Assembly (NCBI GenBank): GCA_002480085.1
Contig: DKPJ01000017.1
Span: 124,001-188,000 of the forward strand
Origin: Enterobacteriaceae bacterium UBA7338
GTDB taxonomy: Bacteria; Pseudomonadota; Gammaproteobacteria; Enterobacterales; Enterobacteriaceae
Direction: 5' to 3'
DNA length: 64,000 nucleotides
The first letter of the stretch is position 1; each line of letters opens with the position of its first letter. The notes under the pieces are model-generated. The model searched no databases and was not told the DNA's origin. It saw only the letters and a list, made by a program, of their open reading frames with translations. Shown here in pieces: positions 53,331 to 62,045 of this stretch. Position numbers and translations under genes: made by a program.

Positions 53331-54037
53331 ACCTGCTCCCACTGTTTGTTCACCAGAATGGTAGAGAAATAGGGTAATGCCACGCCCTCATCGGCCTCGG
53401 CCAGTGGCCGCCAGCACTCTTCGCCGGGCAGGGTAGCCTCGGCCATCATCAGGGCATGGCCCAGCAGCCCCTGCTCGGCCAGCAAAGCCTTGATCTGCGC
53501 GAAACGGCCATAGACCTTCATCAGCACCAGGCTCTGATGGGCCTGTAACGCCTGGCGGATCTCCGGCTCCGGCGCGGTGCAGGAGACCACCGCCAGCGAC
53601 TGCTGCTCCATCGCCAGCGGCGTCAGGGTTCGTGCGGCGATGGCGGCGAAGGAGGTGACGCCCGGGACAATCTCCAGCCACGCTGGCCTTCCCAGGCGCT
53701 GAAGTAGAAACACCCAGGTGCTGAAGAGCATCGCGTCGCCAAGGGTGATAAAGCCCACCTGCTTGCCAGCCGCAACCTCAGCGGCCAGCGCGGCGGCAAC
53801 CTCATCCCACACCGCCTCTTTTTCCGCGCTATCGGCGCTCATCGGGAAGTGGCAGCAGCGCACCTCCGTCTGCTCGCCCAGATACTCACGTACGATAGAG
53901 AGTGCCAGGCTGTCGCCTCCCCTACGTCCAGCGGGAGCGTAGAGGACGTCCAGCCGGTGAATGATGCGCGCCGCCCGGACGGTAATGAGATCGCTGGCGC
54001 CAGGCCCAACGCCCAGCGCAAAGAGTTTACCGCTCAT
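53327..54037 (-). CDS. cbiL: Cobalt-precorrin-2 C20-methyltransferase CbiL
   Basis: A 236-residue SAM methyltransferase of the uroporphyrinogen-III methylase superfamily. LFALGVGPGASDLITVRAARII is motif 1; FITLGDAMLFSTW and EIVPGVTSFAAIAA follow. It methylates C20, needed for later ring contraction. ATGA overlaps with cbiK and cbiM. Confidence 0.96.
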   Translation of the reverse strand: MSGKLFALGVGPGASDLITVRAARIIHRLDVLYAPAGRRGGDSLALSIVREYLGEQTEVRCCHFPMSADSAEKEAVWDEVAAALAAEVAAGKQVGFITLGDAMLFSTWVFLLQRLGRPAWLEIVPGVTSFAAIAARTLTPLAMEQQSLAVVSCTAPEPEIRQALQAHQSLVLMKVYGRFAQIKALLAEQGLLGHALMMAEATLPGEECWRPLAEADEGVALPYFSTILVNKQWEQV

Positions 54038-54828
54038 GCTGCCACCTCCACGGATCGCGCCAGCGCCTGCTGAAGGTGGTCAACAAACATCGCCCGCACG
54101 GCAGGGTTTTCGCCCAGGCCCTGCAACCACGGCGTCGCGTCAATGCCGGACTGGAGAAACTGCATTTTCCAGGACGCCTCGTCATCAGAGGCCATATCGT
54201 TAATGGCATGATCCCCGGCGACCAGCATCAGCGGCATCAGGTGTACGCGCACGATCCCCTCAGCGCGCAGGCTCTCGATCAGCACGCTGACCTCCGGATA
54301 GCTCTCAACTGCGCCAACCCGGGCAGGGAAGCGGTGAACCGCCATCATATGATCGAGGCAGGCATAGGCGGCAAAGGCGTGATGGCTGGCACCGTGACCC
54401 ATAAATACCACCTTCTCCCCCGTCTTCAGGGCAGGCATCTGCATGCTCAGGGCCTGCATGAGTTGCAGGTAGTCGGCGTGGCTGCTAAGCAGCGGCGCGC
54501 CAATCACCAGCCGGGCAAAGTGCATCCGCATGGCCTGCACCTCACGGACGATCTTCTCGTATTCGTCGCCGTTGATCACGTGCAACGACTGAATGGCGAC
54601 GTCCTGATACCCCTGCTGCGCCAGCTTCTGCAACGCCTCCAGGGGGGTATCGATCGTAACGCCGTCGCGTTTTTTCAGCTTGCGGATGATCATGCCAGAG
54701 GTAAAGGCGCGGAACGGCGTTCGGTCGGGACAGCCTGCCGCCAGGGCGCGTTCGCAGGCGACAATGTTTTTCTCACAGGTATCGTGATAGCTGGTGCCAA
54801 AGCTGATCACCAGAAGGGCTTTCTTCAT
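54034..54828 (-). CDS. cbiK: Anaerobic cobalt chelatase CbiK
   Basis: A 264-residue ATP-independent chelatase that inserts cobalt into sirohydrochlorin/precorrin-2 early in the anaerobic route. ALLVISFGTSYHDTCEKNI opens the protein; FMGHGASHHAF contains the catalytic His and LMPLMLVAGDHAINDMA a second His-metal site. The start at 54828 (MKKALLV) follows AAGGAGAAG; the frame is open upstream to 54903 inside the end of cbiJ. Gap to cbiJ is 13 bases. Confidence 0.96.
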   Translation of the reverse strand: MKKALLVISFGTSYHDTCEKNIVACERALAAGCPDRTPFRAFTSGMIIRKLKKRDGVTIDTPLEALQKLAQQGYQDVAIQSLHVINGDEYEKIVREVQAMRMHFARLVIGAPLLSSHADYLQLMQALSMQMPALKTGEKVVFMGHGASHHAFAAYACLDHMMAVHRFPARVGAVESYPEVSVLIESLRAEGIVRVHLMPLMLVAGDHAINDMASDDEASWKMQFLQSGIDATPWLQGLGENPAVRAMFVDHLQQALARSVEVAA

Positions 54829-54841
54829 CTTCTTCTCCTTA

Positions 54842-55624
54842 TCAAGCGGCAAGCCAGCGTGCCAGCCGTTGGGCAAAGGCATCCTGACTTTCCAGTAGTT
54901 CATCGCCCGTTACCAACGCTGCTGGACGGGCTATCACGATGCAGGGGATGCCCGCATCCAGACAGGGCTGCACCTTCTCCTGATAGCCCCCCTCCGCGCC
55001 GGAGGATTTGGTGATCACGACGTCGGCCTGGCACTGACGATAGAATGCCGCGTTGAACTCGGCGCTAAAGGGACCGCAGAGCGCGAAGATCTCCGCCACG
55101 CCAAAGCCAGCCTCTACGCACTGGATCATCACGTCGGCGACTGGCAGCACGCGGGCCAGCAGCGTTTTATTCGGCAGCCCTGCGCGCCAGGCGGCCAGAT
55201 CCTTGCTGCCGGTGGTGAGCAGCACCCGCTCGCCCAGACGCTGCGCCACGCGGCAGGCCTGCTCAATGCCCTTTACCCTATGCAGCAGCGGGTGGGTAAG
55301 CCCGGCAAGCTGCTCTGGCCGCTGGTAGCGGCTGAGCGTTACCCCTGTCCGCTGGCAGGCCTCGACCACGTTGCGACTAACGATCGCGGCATAGGGGTGC
55401 GAGGCGTCAATCACCCAGCGGGTGCGGTGGTGGCGCAGCCAGTCGGCGATCTCCGCGCTCTCCATCCGTCCGCAGCGCACCTCACCCGCGATCTCTCCAG
55501 CCAGCTGCTGCCCGGCGGGCGTTGCGACCGACAGGGTATACTTCACGCCTGCTGCATCAAGCTGCCGGCACAGGGCGCGAGCATCGCTGGTACCGCCGAT
55601 CACCAGCACCTCACCCTGACTCAC
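54842..55624 (-). CDS. cbiJ: Cobalt-precorrin-6A reductase CbiJ
   Basis: A 260-residue NAD(P)H-dependent reductase of the CobK/CbiJ family: VLVIGGTSDARALCRQL at the N-terminus binds the dinucleotide and VIDASHPYAAIVSRNV, TGSKDLAAW and VITKSSGAEGGYQEKV are family motifs. ATGA overlap with cbiH. Confidence 0.95.
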   Translation of the reverse strand: MSQGEVLVIGGTSDARALCRQLDAAGVKYTLSVATPAGQQLAGEIAGEVRCGRMESAEIADWLRHHRTRWVIDASHPYAAIVSRNVVEACQRTGVTLSRYQRPEQLAGLTHPLLHRVKGIEQACRVAQRLGERVLLTTGSKDLAAWRAGLPNKTLLARVLPVADVMIQCVEAGFGVAEIFALCGPFSAEFNAAFYRQCQADVVITKSSGAEGGYQEKVQPCLDAGIPCIVIARPAALVTGDELLESQDAFAQRLARWLAA

Positions 55625-56346
55625 AGGACATACCCCCGGGGAGTGATCATCAGCCCGTCCTGCACGTAGGTGGCGCGGTTGCCCACGATCACCAGGCTGG
55701 TCATATCTACCGGCTCAAAGTCCATCTCGCCGAAGGTGGTGACCCACTTCTCCTCTTTTTTGCGTCCGGCGGACTTCACCACGCCTACCGGCGTCTGTGC
55801 GCTTTTGCTACCGGCAAGCAGCGCAAAGGCGCGGGCCAGATGGCCTTCGCGGCCCCGGCTGCGCGGGTTATAAAAGCAGATAACAAAATCGGCCTCGCCT
55901 GCTGCAACGATGCGTTTCTCAATGACCGGCCAGGGGGTAAGCAGGTCGCTCAGGCTGATGTGGCAGAAGTCATGCATCAGCGGCGCGCCGAGCAGCGCTG
56001 CCGCCGCAATGCTGGCTGTCATCCCTGGGATCAGCCGCACCTCAACGTCGAGTTTCTGCTTGCCCACCAGCTCCAGCACCAGCCCGGCCATCCCATAGAT
56101 GCCCGCGTCGCCGCTGCTGATCAGCGCTACGTTGTGCCCGGCTTGAGCCAGCTCAATTGCCGTCTGGCAGCGCTCAATCTCTTTGCACATTCCGGTCTTG
56201 ATAACCTGCTTGTCGCCGGTGAAGGCTTTCACCAGGTGGGTATAGGTTTTGTAGCCCACCACGATCTCTGCGGCTTGCAGAGCCTCAATGGCCTCCTGGG
56301 TCATCATTGCCTGCGAGCCAGGGCCAATCCCGATTACGCTTAACAT
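55621..56346 (-). CDS. cbiH: Cobalt-precorrin-3 C17-methyltransferase CbiH
   Basis: A 241-residue SAM methyltransferase that methylates C17 and brings about ring contraction with lactone formation. LSVIGIGPGSQAMMTQEAIEAL, VALISSGDAGIYGMAGL and EVRLIPGMTASIAAAALLG are the family motifs. The first base of its ATG is the last base of the cbiG stop. Confidence 0.95.
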   Translation of the reverse strand: MLSVIGIGPGSQAMMTQEAIEALQAAEIVVGYKTYTHLVKAFTGDKQVIKTGMCKEIERCQTAIELAQAGHNVALISSGDAGIYGMAGLVLELVGKQKLDVEVRLIPGMTASIAAAALLGAPLMHDFCHISLSDLLTPWPVIEKRIVAAGEADFVICFYNPRSRGREGHLARAFALLAGSKSAQTPVGVVKSAGRKKEEKWVTTFGEMDFEPVDMTSLVIVGNRATYVQDGLMITPRGYVL

Positions 56347-57401
56347 CAGTGTGATACTCCCAACGTTATAGTGACGCCCTGCTCACGCAGGGTTTCGCCC
56401 ACCAGCTGCCCGGCGCTCATGAGCCAGGCGACGGGAGCGGATACGCTGCCTACCCCGGCGGTCTGACGGACAAACTTCGACGCGGGAAAGCGATGCTCAT
56501 GCTGACGCAGTTGGTCAGCGCTAAATAGTTCGAACGGAATCTGGCGCTGCTCCGCCAGCTGAATTAACGCCCGTTCATCTTTTTTCAGGCTGATACTGCC
56601 GATGGCCCGCAGCGCCAGCGGATCGAACTGCTGGACCTGCATCTGCCGGTCCAGCAGCATGGAGACAACGCGAACGGGCGTATCGCGCCGACAGCCAATC
56701 CCAGCCACCACCCGGCCCGGCACCAGCTTGTAGACCGGCAGAGCCAGCGCAGGTAGCTCTGCCCGCAGGGTGACGCAGACCAACGCATGCAGCTCAGGCA
56801 GGGTGTGCAGCGCATTAACCGGGATAAACCCTCGGGTATCACAGCCGCTGGACTCTTCGCGCAGGGCGGTATCCCACCAGAGGCCCACGCGCTTGCCCGT
56901 GACCAGCATCTGGTTGATGGTTTTCACTGCCGTGCGAAAACCGTCCATTCGGGCGTTGAGGCGAAACGCCAGGCTATCGAGGGCCGCGAGACCGTTAACG
57001 TCCGTGGCGGTGGTGATCACCGGATCGGCCCCGAGCACGCCTGCCATGTAGCAGGCCATTGCATTCGCGCCGCCCGCATGGCCCGAAAGCAGGCTAATCA
57101 CATGCTGTCCGCGCTCATCGATGACAATCACTGCCGGATCGCTGAACTTGTCGTTGACCACCGGGGCCAGCGCACGAACGGCGATCCCGGCAGCGCCAAT
57201 AAATACCAGCACGCTGTACCTGCTGAACGCGTGGCGCATCGACCGGACAAAACCGTCTTCAACGGTGGAAAACCCCGGTGTTGCCAGCGCCTTGCTGGTA
57301 AAGCAGGTCATTGGCAGCACCGCGCTAAGGCGTTTAGCCAGCGCGATGCCGCCGGGCGTCAGGCAGAAGAGCGCGATCGCTTCAGGCTTTACGGTATTCA
57401 T
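56346..57401 (-). CDS. cbiG: Cobalt-precorrin-5A hydrolase CbiG
   Basis: A 351-residue protein that opens the delta-lactone and releases acetaldehyde (the extruded C20). N- and C-terminal CbiG domains are present: IALFCLTPGGIALAKRL, LSGHAGGANAMACYMAGVLGADPVITTATD, and VVAGIGCRRDTP. The start at 57401 (MNTVKPEAI) is the family start; the six codons before it overlap cbiF further. Confidence 0.94.
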   Translation of the reverse strand: MNTVKPEAIALFCLTPGGIALAKRLSAVLPMTCFTSKALATPGFSTVEDGFVRSMRHAFSRYSVLVFIGAAGIAVRALAPVVNDKFSDPAVIVIDERGQHVISLLSGHAGGANAMACYMAGVLGADPVITTATDVNGLAALDSLAFRLNARMDGFRTAVKTINQMLVTGKRVGLWWDTALREESSGCDTRGFIPVNALHTLPELHALVCVTLRAELPALALPVYKLVPGRVVAGIGCRRDTPVRVVSMLLDRQMQVQQFDPLALRAIGSISLKKDERALIQLAEQRQIPFELFSADQLRQHEHRFPASKFVRQTAGVGSVSAPVAWLMSAGQLVGETLREQGVTITLGVSH

Positions 57402-58155
57402 GGCTGAAGTCCGCCGCATAGAGACGAGAGTAGTGATACTCCTCGCCGAGGAATCTCCCTACCAGGATCAGCGCCGTTTTGCGGATCCCCGCCTCCCGGA
57501 CACGGTCGCCGATGTCGGCCAGCGTGCCGCGTACGGTCTGGCTCTCCGGCCACGTCGCCTTGTAGATCACCGCCACCGGCGTGGAGTCCGGGTAGCCCCC
57601 TTCGATCAGACGCTCGGCCACGCGGTGAATGCGCTGAACCGACAGGTAGATGGCCATTGAGGTCTGATGAGCAGCAAAAGACTCCAGCTGTTCCCGCGGC
57701 GGTACGGGCGTGCGCCCTTCGAGGCGGGTGATCACCAGACTCTGGGAAACTTCCGGCACGGTGTACTCCACCCCCAGCTCCGCTGCCGCGCCGAGAAAGG
57801 CGCTGACCCCCGGCACCACCTGCCAGCGGATCCCGCGCTGGGTCAGCATCTCGCCCTGCTCGCGCACCGAGCCGTAGAGCGACACGTCGCCGGTTTGCAG
57901 CCTGACCACGGTCTTGCCAGCGTTAACTCCCTGCTCCATCAGATCGATAATCTGCGCAAGATGCAGTTCCGCGCTGTCGTGGCACTGCGCTTCGGACGGA
58001 CAGTAGTCGAGCAGCGCAGGGTTTATCAGCGATCCGGCGTAGATCACCACCTGCGCCTGCTGCAGCAGGCGGTAACCTTTCAGGGTGATCAGCTCGCGAT
58101 CCCCCGGCCCGGCCCCGACAAACCAGACGGTTTGCGGATCAAACGTATCAGACAT
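57382..58155 (-). CDS. cbiF: Cobalt-precorrin-4 C11-methyltransferase CbiF
   Basis: A 257-residue SAM methyltransferase acting on C11. VWFVGAGPGDRELITLKGYRLL, RLQTGDVSLYGSVREQGE and WQVVPGVSAFLGAAAELGVEYT are as in Salmonella CbiF, whose sequence it follows nearly residue for residue. Overlaps cbiT by eight and cbiG by 20 bases. Confidence 0.96.
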   Translation of the reverse strand: MSDTFDPQTVWFVGAGPGDRELITLKGYRLLQQAQVVIYAGSLINPALLDYCPSEAQCHDSAELHLAQIIDLMEQGVNAGKTVVRLQTGDVSLYGSVREQGEMLTQRGIRWQVVPGVSAFLGAAAELGVEYTVPEVSQSLVITRLEGRTPVPPREQLESFAAHQTSMAIYLSVQRIHRVAERLIEGGYPDSTPVAVIYKATWPESQTVRGTLADIGDRVREAGIRKTALILVGRFLGEEYHYSRLYAADFSHEYRKA

Positions 58156-58717
58156 AGAGGCTCTCCCTGGAACAGGAAATCAGGTAAACGGGATTATTGG
58201 GCTTGAAGTAGTGACCGCTGCCCAACGCGGTCAGGAGTGAAACCTGAAGCTGCTGGCAGTCAAGATCGCGTACCTGGCAGGTGGCAAGATGGGCCAGGGC
58301 GCCGTGCAGATTTTCATGCAGAATAAAAGTCATCACCAGCCGTCCGCCGGGACGAAGCTGTGCCAGCGACCAGTCAAGAAGCGCGTTCAAATGACCGCCG
58401 CTGCCGCCTATAAAAATGGCATCGGCCTCCTGCGCGATGGCCAGCGGCGCGACGCCCGGAACAATCTCGATGTTATGGCAGCCAAAGCGCTGCTTGTTCT
58501 CTTCCAACAGCGCGAGCGCCGCCAGGTTACGCTCGATTGCGGTGATGCGTAGAGCAGGATGGTGACAGGCGGCCTCAATGCAGACGCTGCCGGTTCCCGC
58601 GCCAATATCGATAAAATGGTCGGCCTTGTGCAGCGCCAGGCGGGAGAGCGCCAGCGCGCGCACCGGCTCTTTGGTCATCGGCACCTTTTCACCGCGTAGA
58701 AAAACGTCATCTCTCAT
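58148..58717 (-). CDS. cbiT: Cobalt-precorrin-6B C15-methyltransferase (decarboxylating) CbiT
   Basis: A 189-residue class I methyltransferase that methylates C15 and decarboxylates the acetate on C12. FLRGEKVPMTKEPVRALALS and the SAM loop FIDIGAGTGSVCIEAA identify it; FIGGSGGHLNALL is the substrate loop. Separate from CbiE here, whereas aerobic CobL fuses them. Overlaps cbiE by 11 bases. Confidence 0.95.
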   Translation of the reverse strand: MRDDVFLRGEKVPMTKEPVRALALSRLALHKADHFIDIGAGTGSVCIEAACHHPALRITAIERNLAALALLEENKQRFGCHNIEIVPGVAPLAIAQEADAIFIGGSGGHLNALLDWSLAQLRPGGRLVMTFILHENLHGALAHLATCQVRDLDCQQLQVSLLTALGSGHYFKPNNPVYLISCSRESLYV

Positions 58718-59312
58718 TTAGGATCACCACTACGTTCATCTCATATTGCCCCTGTACATTGCGCGCCCGCTGCCAGTGGATGCGCTCATTCTCCAGCGTC
58801 AAATTTTCGCCAATCACCAGCCAGCGATCCCCGGCACCGCGCGCCACCAGCTCTCGGGCTATTTCACGCGGACCGCAGTGCAGATCGGTGACCATCGCCA
58901 CCTTGGGCTGGCGGACGATCTCATTAAAATCGGCCTCTCTACCGTGGCTGCTGGTCAGCCAGATGCCATTCATATCGATACCCACCTTTGCGCAGAGATA
59001 GTGCACCGCGCTAACGCCGGGAATAATCTGCACCTGCGCCTGGCCAAAGTGCGCCAGCAGCCGCGTACCGATGCCGTACAGAAGCGGATCGCCAGAGGCC
59101 AGCACCACCACACGCTGCGCCTGCCGAGCGGTAACCCACGCCAGCAGCGCAGCTATATTTGCCCCCAGCGCAAAGGTCTCTCCGGCAAACTCGGGAAACT
59201 GAGCCAGGTGACGTGCGTTGCCAGCCAGCACGTCAGCCTCTGCGACGGCCGCCTGCGCAGCGGCGGTCATCAGCGCGGGTGACCCCGGACCCATTCCAAC
59301 AACCGTTAGCAT
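58707..59312 (-). CDS. cbiE: Cobalt-precorrin-7 C5-methyltransferase CbiE
   Basis: A 201-residue SAM methyltransferase for C5: LTVVGMGPGSPALMTAAAQ, VVVLASGDPLLYGIGTRLL and VQIIPGVSAVHYLCAKVG are the family motifs. Overlaps cbiD by seven bases and cbiT by 11. Confidence 0.95.
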   Translation of the reverse strand: MLTVVGMGPGSPALMTAAAQAAVAEADVLAGNARHLAQFPEFAGETFALGANIAALLAWVTARQAQRVVVLASGDPLLYGIGTRLLAHFGQAQVQIIPGVSAVHYLCAKVGIDMNGIWLTSSHGREADFNEIVRQPKVAMVTDLHCGPREIARELVARGAGDRWLVIGENLTLENERIHWQRARNVQGQYEMNVVVILNER

Positions 59313-60445
59313 CGAAGATCCCCGGCAATCTCGGCGATGGGGCGATTCGAACCCAATACCTGATTGTCAAAGGAGAACATGATGGCGTCGCAGCGCGGTG
59401 GAGAGGTGGTAAAGCGCAGCATCCGATCGACCCGCTGGCAAATGCGCTGGGCAAGACGATCGAAAAGAAGGTGGTATCCGGCGGCGTCGATATACTCCAG
59501 CGCCGCCTCGGTGGTATCACATTCGCTGACGATCAGCAGCAGATCGTGCGGTGCACCGAGCAGGGCCAGGTGCGCCACCAGCGTCTCCATCCGCGCGTCG
59601 GCAATGTGGCTATGGGTGTGAAAGATCCCGGCGGCAATCTTGACCAGCTTGCCCGGGTGGCCGATAAGGACGATGTGGCGAAAGCCGAGGCGCACCGCCT
59701 CTTCAATCATGTAGCCGACAAAGTTGCTCATCGTCACTACCGCCTCCGTGGAGAGGTCAAGCTGCTCGCGTACAAAGCGCTCGCCGTGGTTGCCGGGTAC
59801 CAGAATGACGCGTTCCAGCCCGGCGGCGCGCTTCATCTCCAGCTCCAGCGCCAGGGAGCGCTTCCAGCTCTCCTCCGACATCGGCGTCACGATGCCGGTG
59901 GTACCAATGATGGAGATGCCGCCCACGATCCCCAGCCTGCCGTTGTAGGTCTTCTGCGCGCGAACCTCCCCCTCCGGGGCAAAAATCTCCACCCGAGCGC
60001 CTCGCGACGGGCCGATAGCCTCCCGTACCGCCGCCTCAATGGTCTGCTGCGGCGTACGATTGATGGCCGCGCTGCCGATGGGTAGCCCGATGCCCTTGCG
60101 GGTCACCGTACCTATGCCCTCGCCGCCGCTGATGACAATAGCGTTATCATCGGTAAGCGTGACGCGGGCGAAGATCAGCATGCCGTGGGTGGCGTCAACG
60201 TCATCTCCGCCATCTTTGCGGATGGCGGCTACCGCCAGCTGACCCTCAACGTGGGGTGATTCCACCCCCAGGTTGAGGGTCACGCCGGACGGGGTAACAA
60301 TCGACACCTGATGAATCAGGTGCTGGCGCAGCACCATCAGCGCGGCAACCTTTGCCGCTGCAGTGGCGCAGGAGCCGGTGGTATAGCCCTTCCGCAAGGC
60401 TTTACCGTTGTGCCACACCGGCGCGTCGAAGGCCGGCTCGCTCAT
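59306..60445 (-). CDS. cbiD: Cobalt-precorrin-5B C1-methyltransferase CbiD
   Basis: A 379-residue enzyme responsible for C1 methylation in the anaerobic pathway. LRKGYTTGSCATAAAKVAAL, EGIGTVTRKGIGLPIGSAAINRTP and GGISIIGTTGIVTPMSEESWK are the conserved blocks. The fold differs from the other methylases of the pathway. ATGA overlap with cbiC. Confidence 0.96.
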   Translation of the reverse strand: MSEPAFDAPVWHNGKALRKGYTTGSCATAAAKVAALMVLRQHLIHQVSIVTPSGVTLNLGVESPHVEGQLAVAAIRKDGGDDVDATHGMLIFARVTLTDDNAIVISGGEGIGTVTRKGIGLPIGSAAINRTPQQTIEAAVREAIGPSRGARVEIFAPEGEVRAQKTYNGRLGIVGGISIIGTTGIVTPMSEESWKRSLALELEMKRAAGLERVILVPGNHGERFVREQLDLSTEAVVTMSNFVGYMIEEAVRLGFRHIVLIGHPGKLVKIAAGIFHTHSHIADARMETLVAHLALLGAPHDLLLIVSECDTTEAALEYIDAAGYHLLFDRLAQRICQRVDRMLRFTTSPPRCDAIMFSFDNQVLGSNRPIAEIAGDLRC

Positions 60446-61083
60446 TGCGCACCCCGCATCTGGTAGAGCATGGCATTAACGATAGCGGCGGCCACGTTGC
60501 TACCCCCCTTACGCCCCAGCGCGGCAATCGCAGGCAGTCCGCTAGCGGCCAGCGCATCCTTCGATTCCACCGCGCCGACGAATCCCACCGGGACGCCCAC
60601 CACGCCGCAAATATCAGCGTTATGCTCCAGCAGTCGGAACAGCGCCGTGGGTGCGTTGCCAAAGACAAATACCTTTTTTCCCGCCTCGGTGAGGGCAAGA
60701 TCGACCGCCGCCATCGAGCGCGTAATGCCTTGCTCTTGCGCCTCTCTAACGACCCGTGGATCGCTGATGTAGCAGCGAACCTCGCTACCAAACTGGGCCA
60801 GCAGGGATTTATTGATGCCGGAGAGCGCCATCGTCGTGTCCGTGTAGATCGTGCACCCCTCGCGCAGCGCCGAGCAGAGTCGAATCAGCGCATCGTCGGA
60901 GAACCAGAGAATATCGAGCCAGTCAAAATCGGCGGTGGTGTGGATCGCACGCTTTACGATCGCCTCATGTAGCGGGCTGGCAAAGCGGTAGTCCGGGCGG
61001 GTCTGCTGAATAATCTCGCCGATCATGACAAAGCTTTTGGCCTCAATCGCCTGAGGCTGCCGTAAGTAATCCATTGTTTTCAT
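60442..61083 (-). CDS. cbiC: Cobalt-precorrin-8 methylmutase CbiC
   Basis: A 213-residue mutase that moves the methyl group from C11 to C12 to give cobyrinate. RPDYRFASPLHEAIVKRAIHTTADFDW contains the catalytic His region and GVPVGFVGAVESKDAL the family C-terminal block. The start at 61083 forms an ATGA overlap with cbiB and follows GGAGAGAG; the open frame extends upstream to 61155, which is not used. Confidence 0.95.
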   Translation of the reverse strand: MKTMDYLRQPQAIEAKSFVMIGEIIQQTRPDYRFASPLHEAIVKRAIHTTADFDWLDILWFSDDALIRLCSALREGCTIYTDTTMALSGINKSLLAQFGSEVRCYISDPRVVREAQEQGITRSMAAVDLALTEAGKKVFVFGNAPTALFRLLEHNADICGVVGVPVGFVGAVESKDALAASGLPAIAALGRKGGSNVAAAIVNAMLYQMRGAQ

Positions 61084-62045
61084 AACACTCTCTCTCCCAT
61101 AAGCAGAAGGTGAACCACGGCAAACAGCGCGAGCGCGAGCGTGGAAGCCACCCACATCAGACGAATAGCGTGCGGTATGTCGTCCACGGTGACAGGGCGC
61201 GTCTCTTCACCAATCCAGGGTTTTTCAACCCGCTGGCCGAAATAGTCATTGGGACCACCAAGGCGAATGCCCAACGCCCCGGCGACGGTTGCCTCCGGCC
61301 ACGCGCAGTTGGGGCTGCTGTGGTTGCATCGGTCACGCCAGCCAAGGCGGAGTGCGTTCAGGGCCTGGTGACGGCAGATCCAGGCGGCGAGGCTAAACAG
61401 CAGCCAGCTGAGGCGGGCCGGGATAAAGTTGGCGACGTCGTCCATACGGGCGCTGACCATCCCGATAGCACGATATTTCTCATGCTTATAGCCGACCATT
61501 GAGTCGAGGGTGTTAACCGCCTTGTAGGCCATTGCCAGCGGCGCGCCGCCCAGCAACAAAAAGAAGAGCGGCGCAATCACGCCGTCAACGGTGTTCTCCG
61601 CCACGGTTTCCACTACCGCACGCTGGATTTGCAGCGGCTGTAGCCGGGAGGTGTCGCGCCCGACTATCCACGACAGCTTCTCCCGGCACTCCTCAAGGGT
61701 GCCGTAGCGCAGGGCGTGCTCAACCTCTCGGGCGCAGTCGGCCAGACAGCGGGTGGCAAGCAGGGTGTAGATCATCCATACCTTTACGCACCAGCCAAGC
61801 CACGGATGCAGAGCGTTGGCCGTGGCCAGCATGCCCCAGGCCACAATCCAGGTGATGCCGACCACCAGCAGCCACATCACCGCGCCGCCGATTTTCAACT
61901 CGGTTTCGCTAATACAGACGCGGCGGACCCTCTGCTGGAGCAGCGTGATGAGCATACCTATCCAGCGCACCGGATGCGGCCAGTGCTGCGGATCGCCGAG
62001 CCAGCGGTCCAGAAGCCACGCTACCCCCCACGCAAGCAGCGTCAT
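61080..62045 (-). CDS. cbiB: Adenosylcobinamide-phosphate synthase CbiB
   Basis: A 321-residue membrane enzyme that attaches aminopropanol phosphate (from CobD and PduX activities) to adenosylcobyrate. WLLDRWLGDPQHWPHPVRWIG opens the protein, and AVVETVAENTVDGVIAPLFF and VNTLDSMVGYKHEKYRAIG are hallmark motifs. ATGA overlaps with cbiA and cbiC. Confidence 0.96.
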   Translation of the reverse strand: MTLLAWGVAWLLDRWLGDPQHWPHPVRWIGMLITLLQQRVRRVCISETELKIGGAVMWLLVVGITWIVAWGMLATANALHPWLGWCVKVWMIYTLLATRCLADCAREVEHALRYGTLEECREKLSWIVGRDTSRLQPLQIQRAVVETVAENTVDGVIAPLFFLLLGGAPLAMAYKAVNTLDSMVGYKHEKYRAIGMVSARMDDVANFIPARLSWLLFSLAAWICRHQALNALRLGWRDRCNHSSPNCAWPEATVAGALGIRLGGPNDYFGQRVEKPWIGEETRPVTVDDIPHAIRLMWVASTLALALFAVVHLLLMGERVL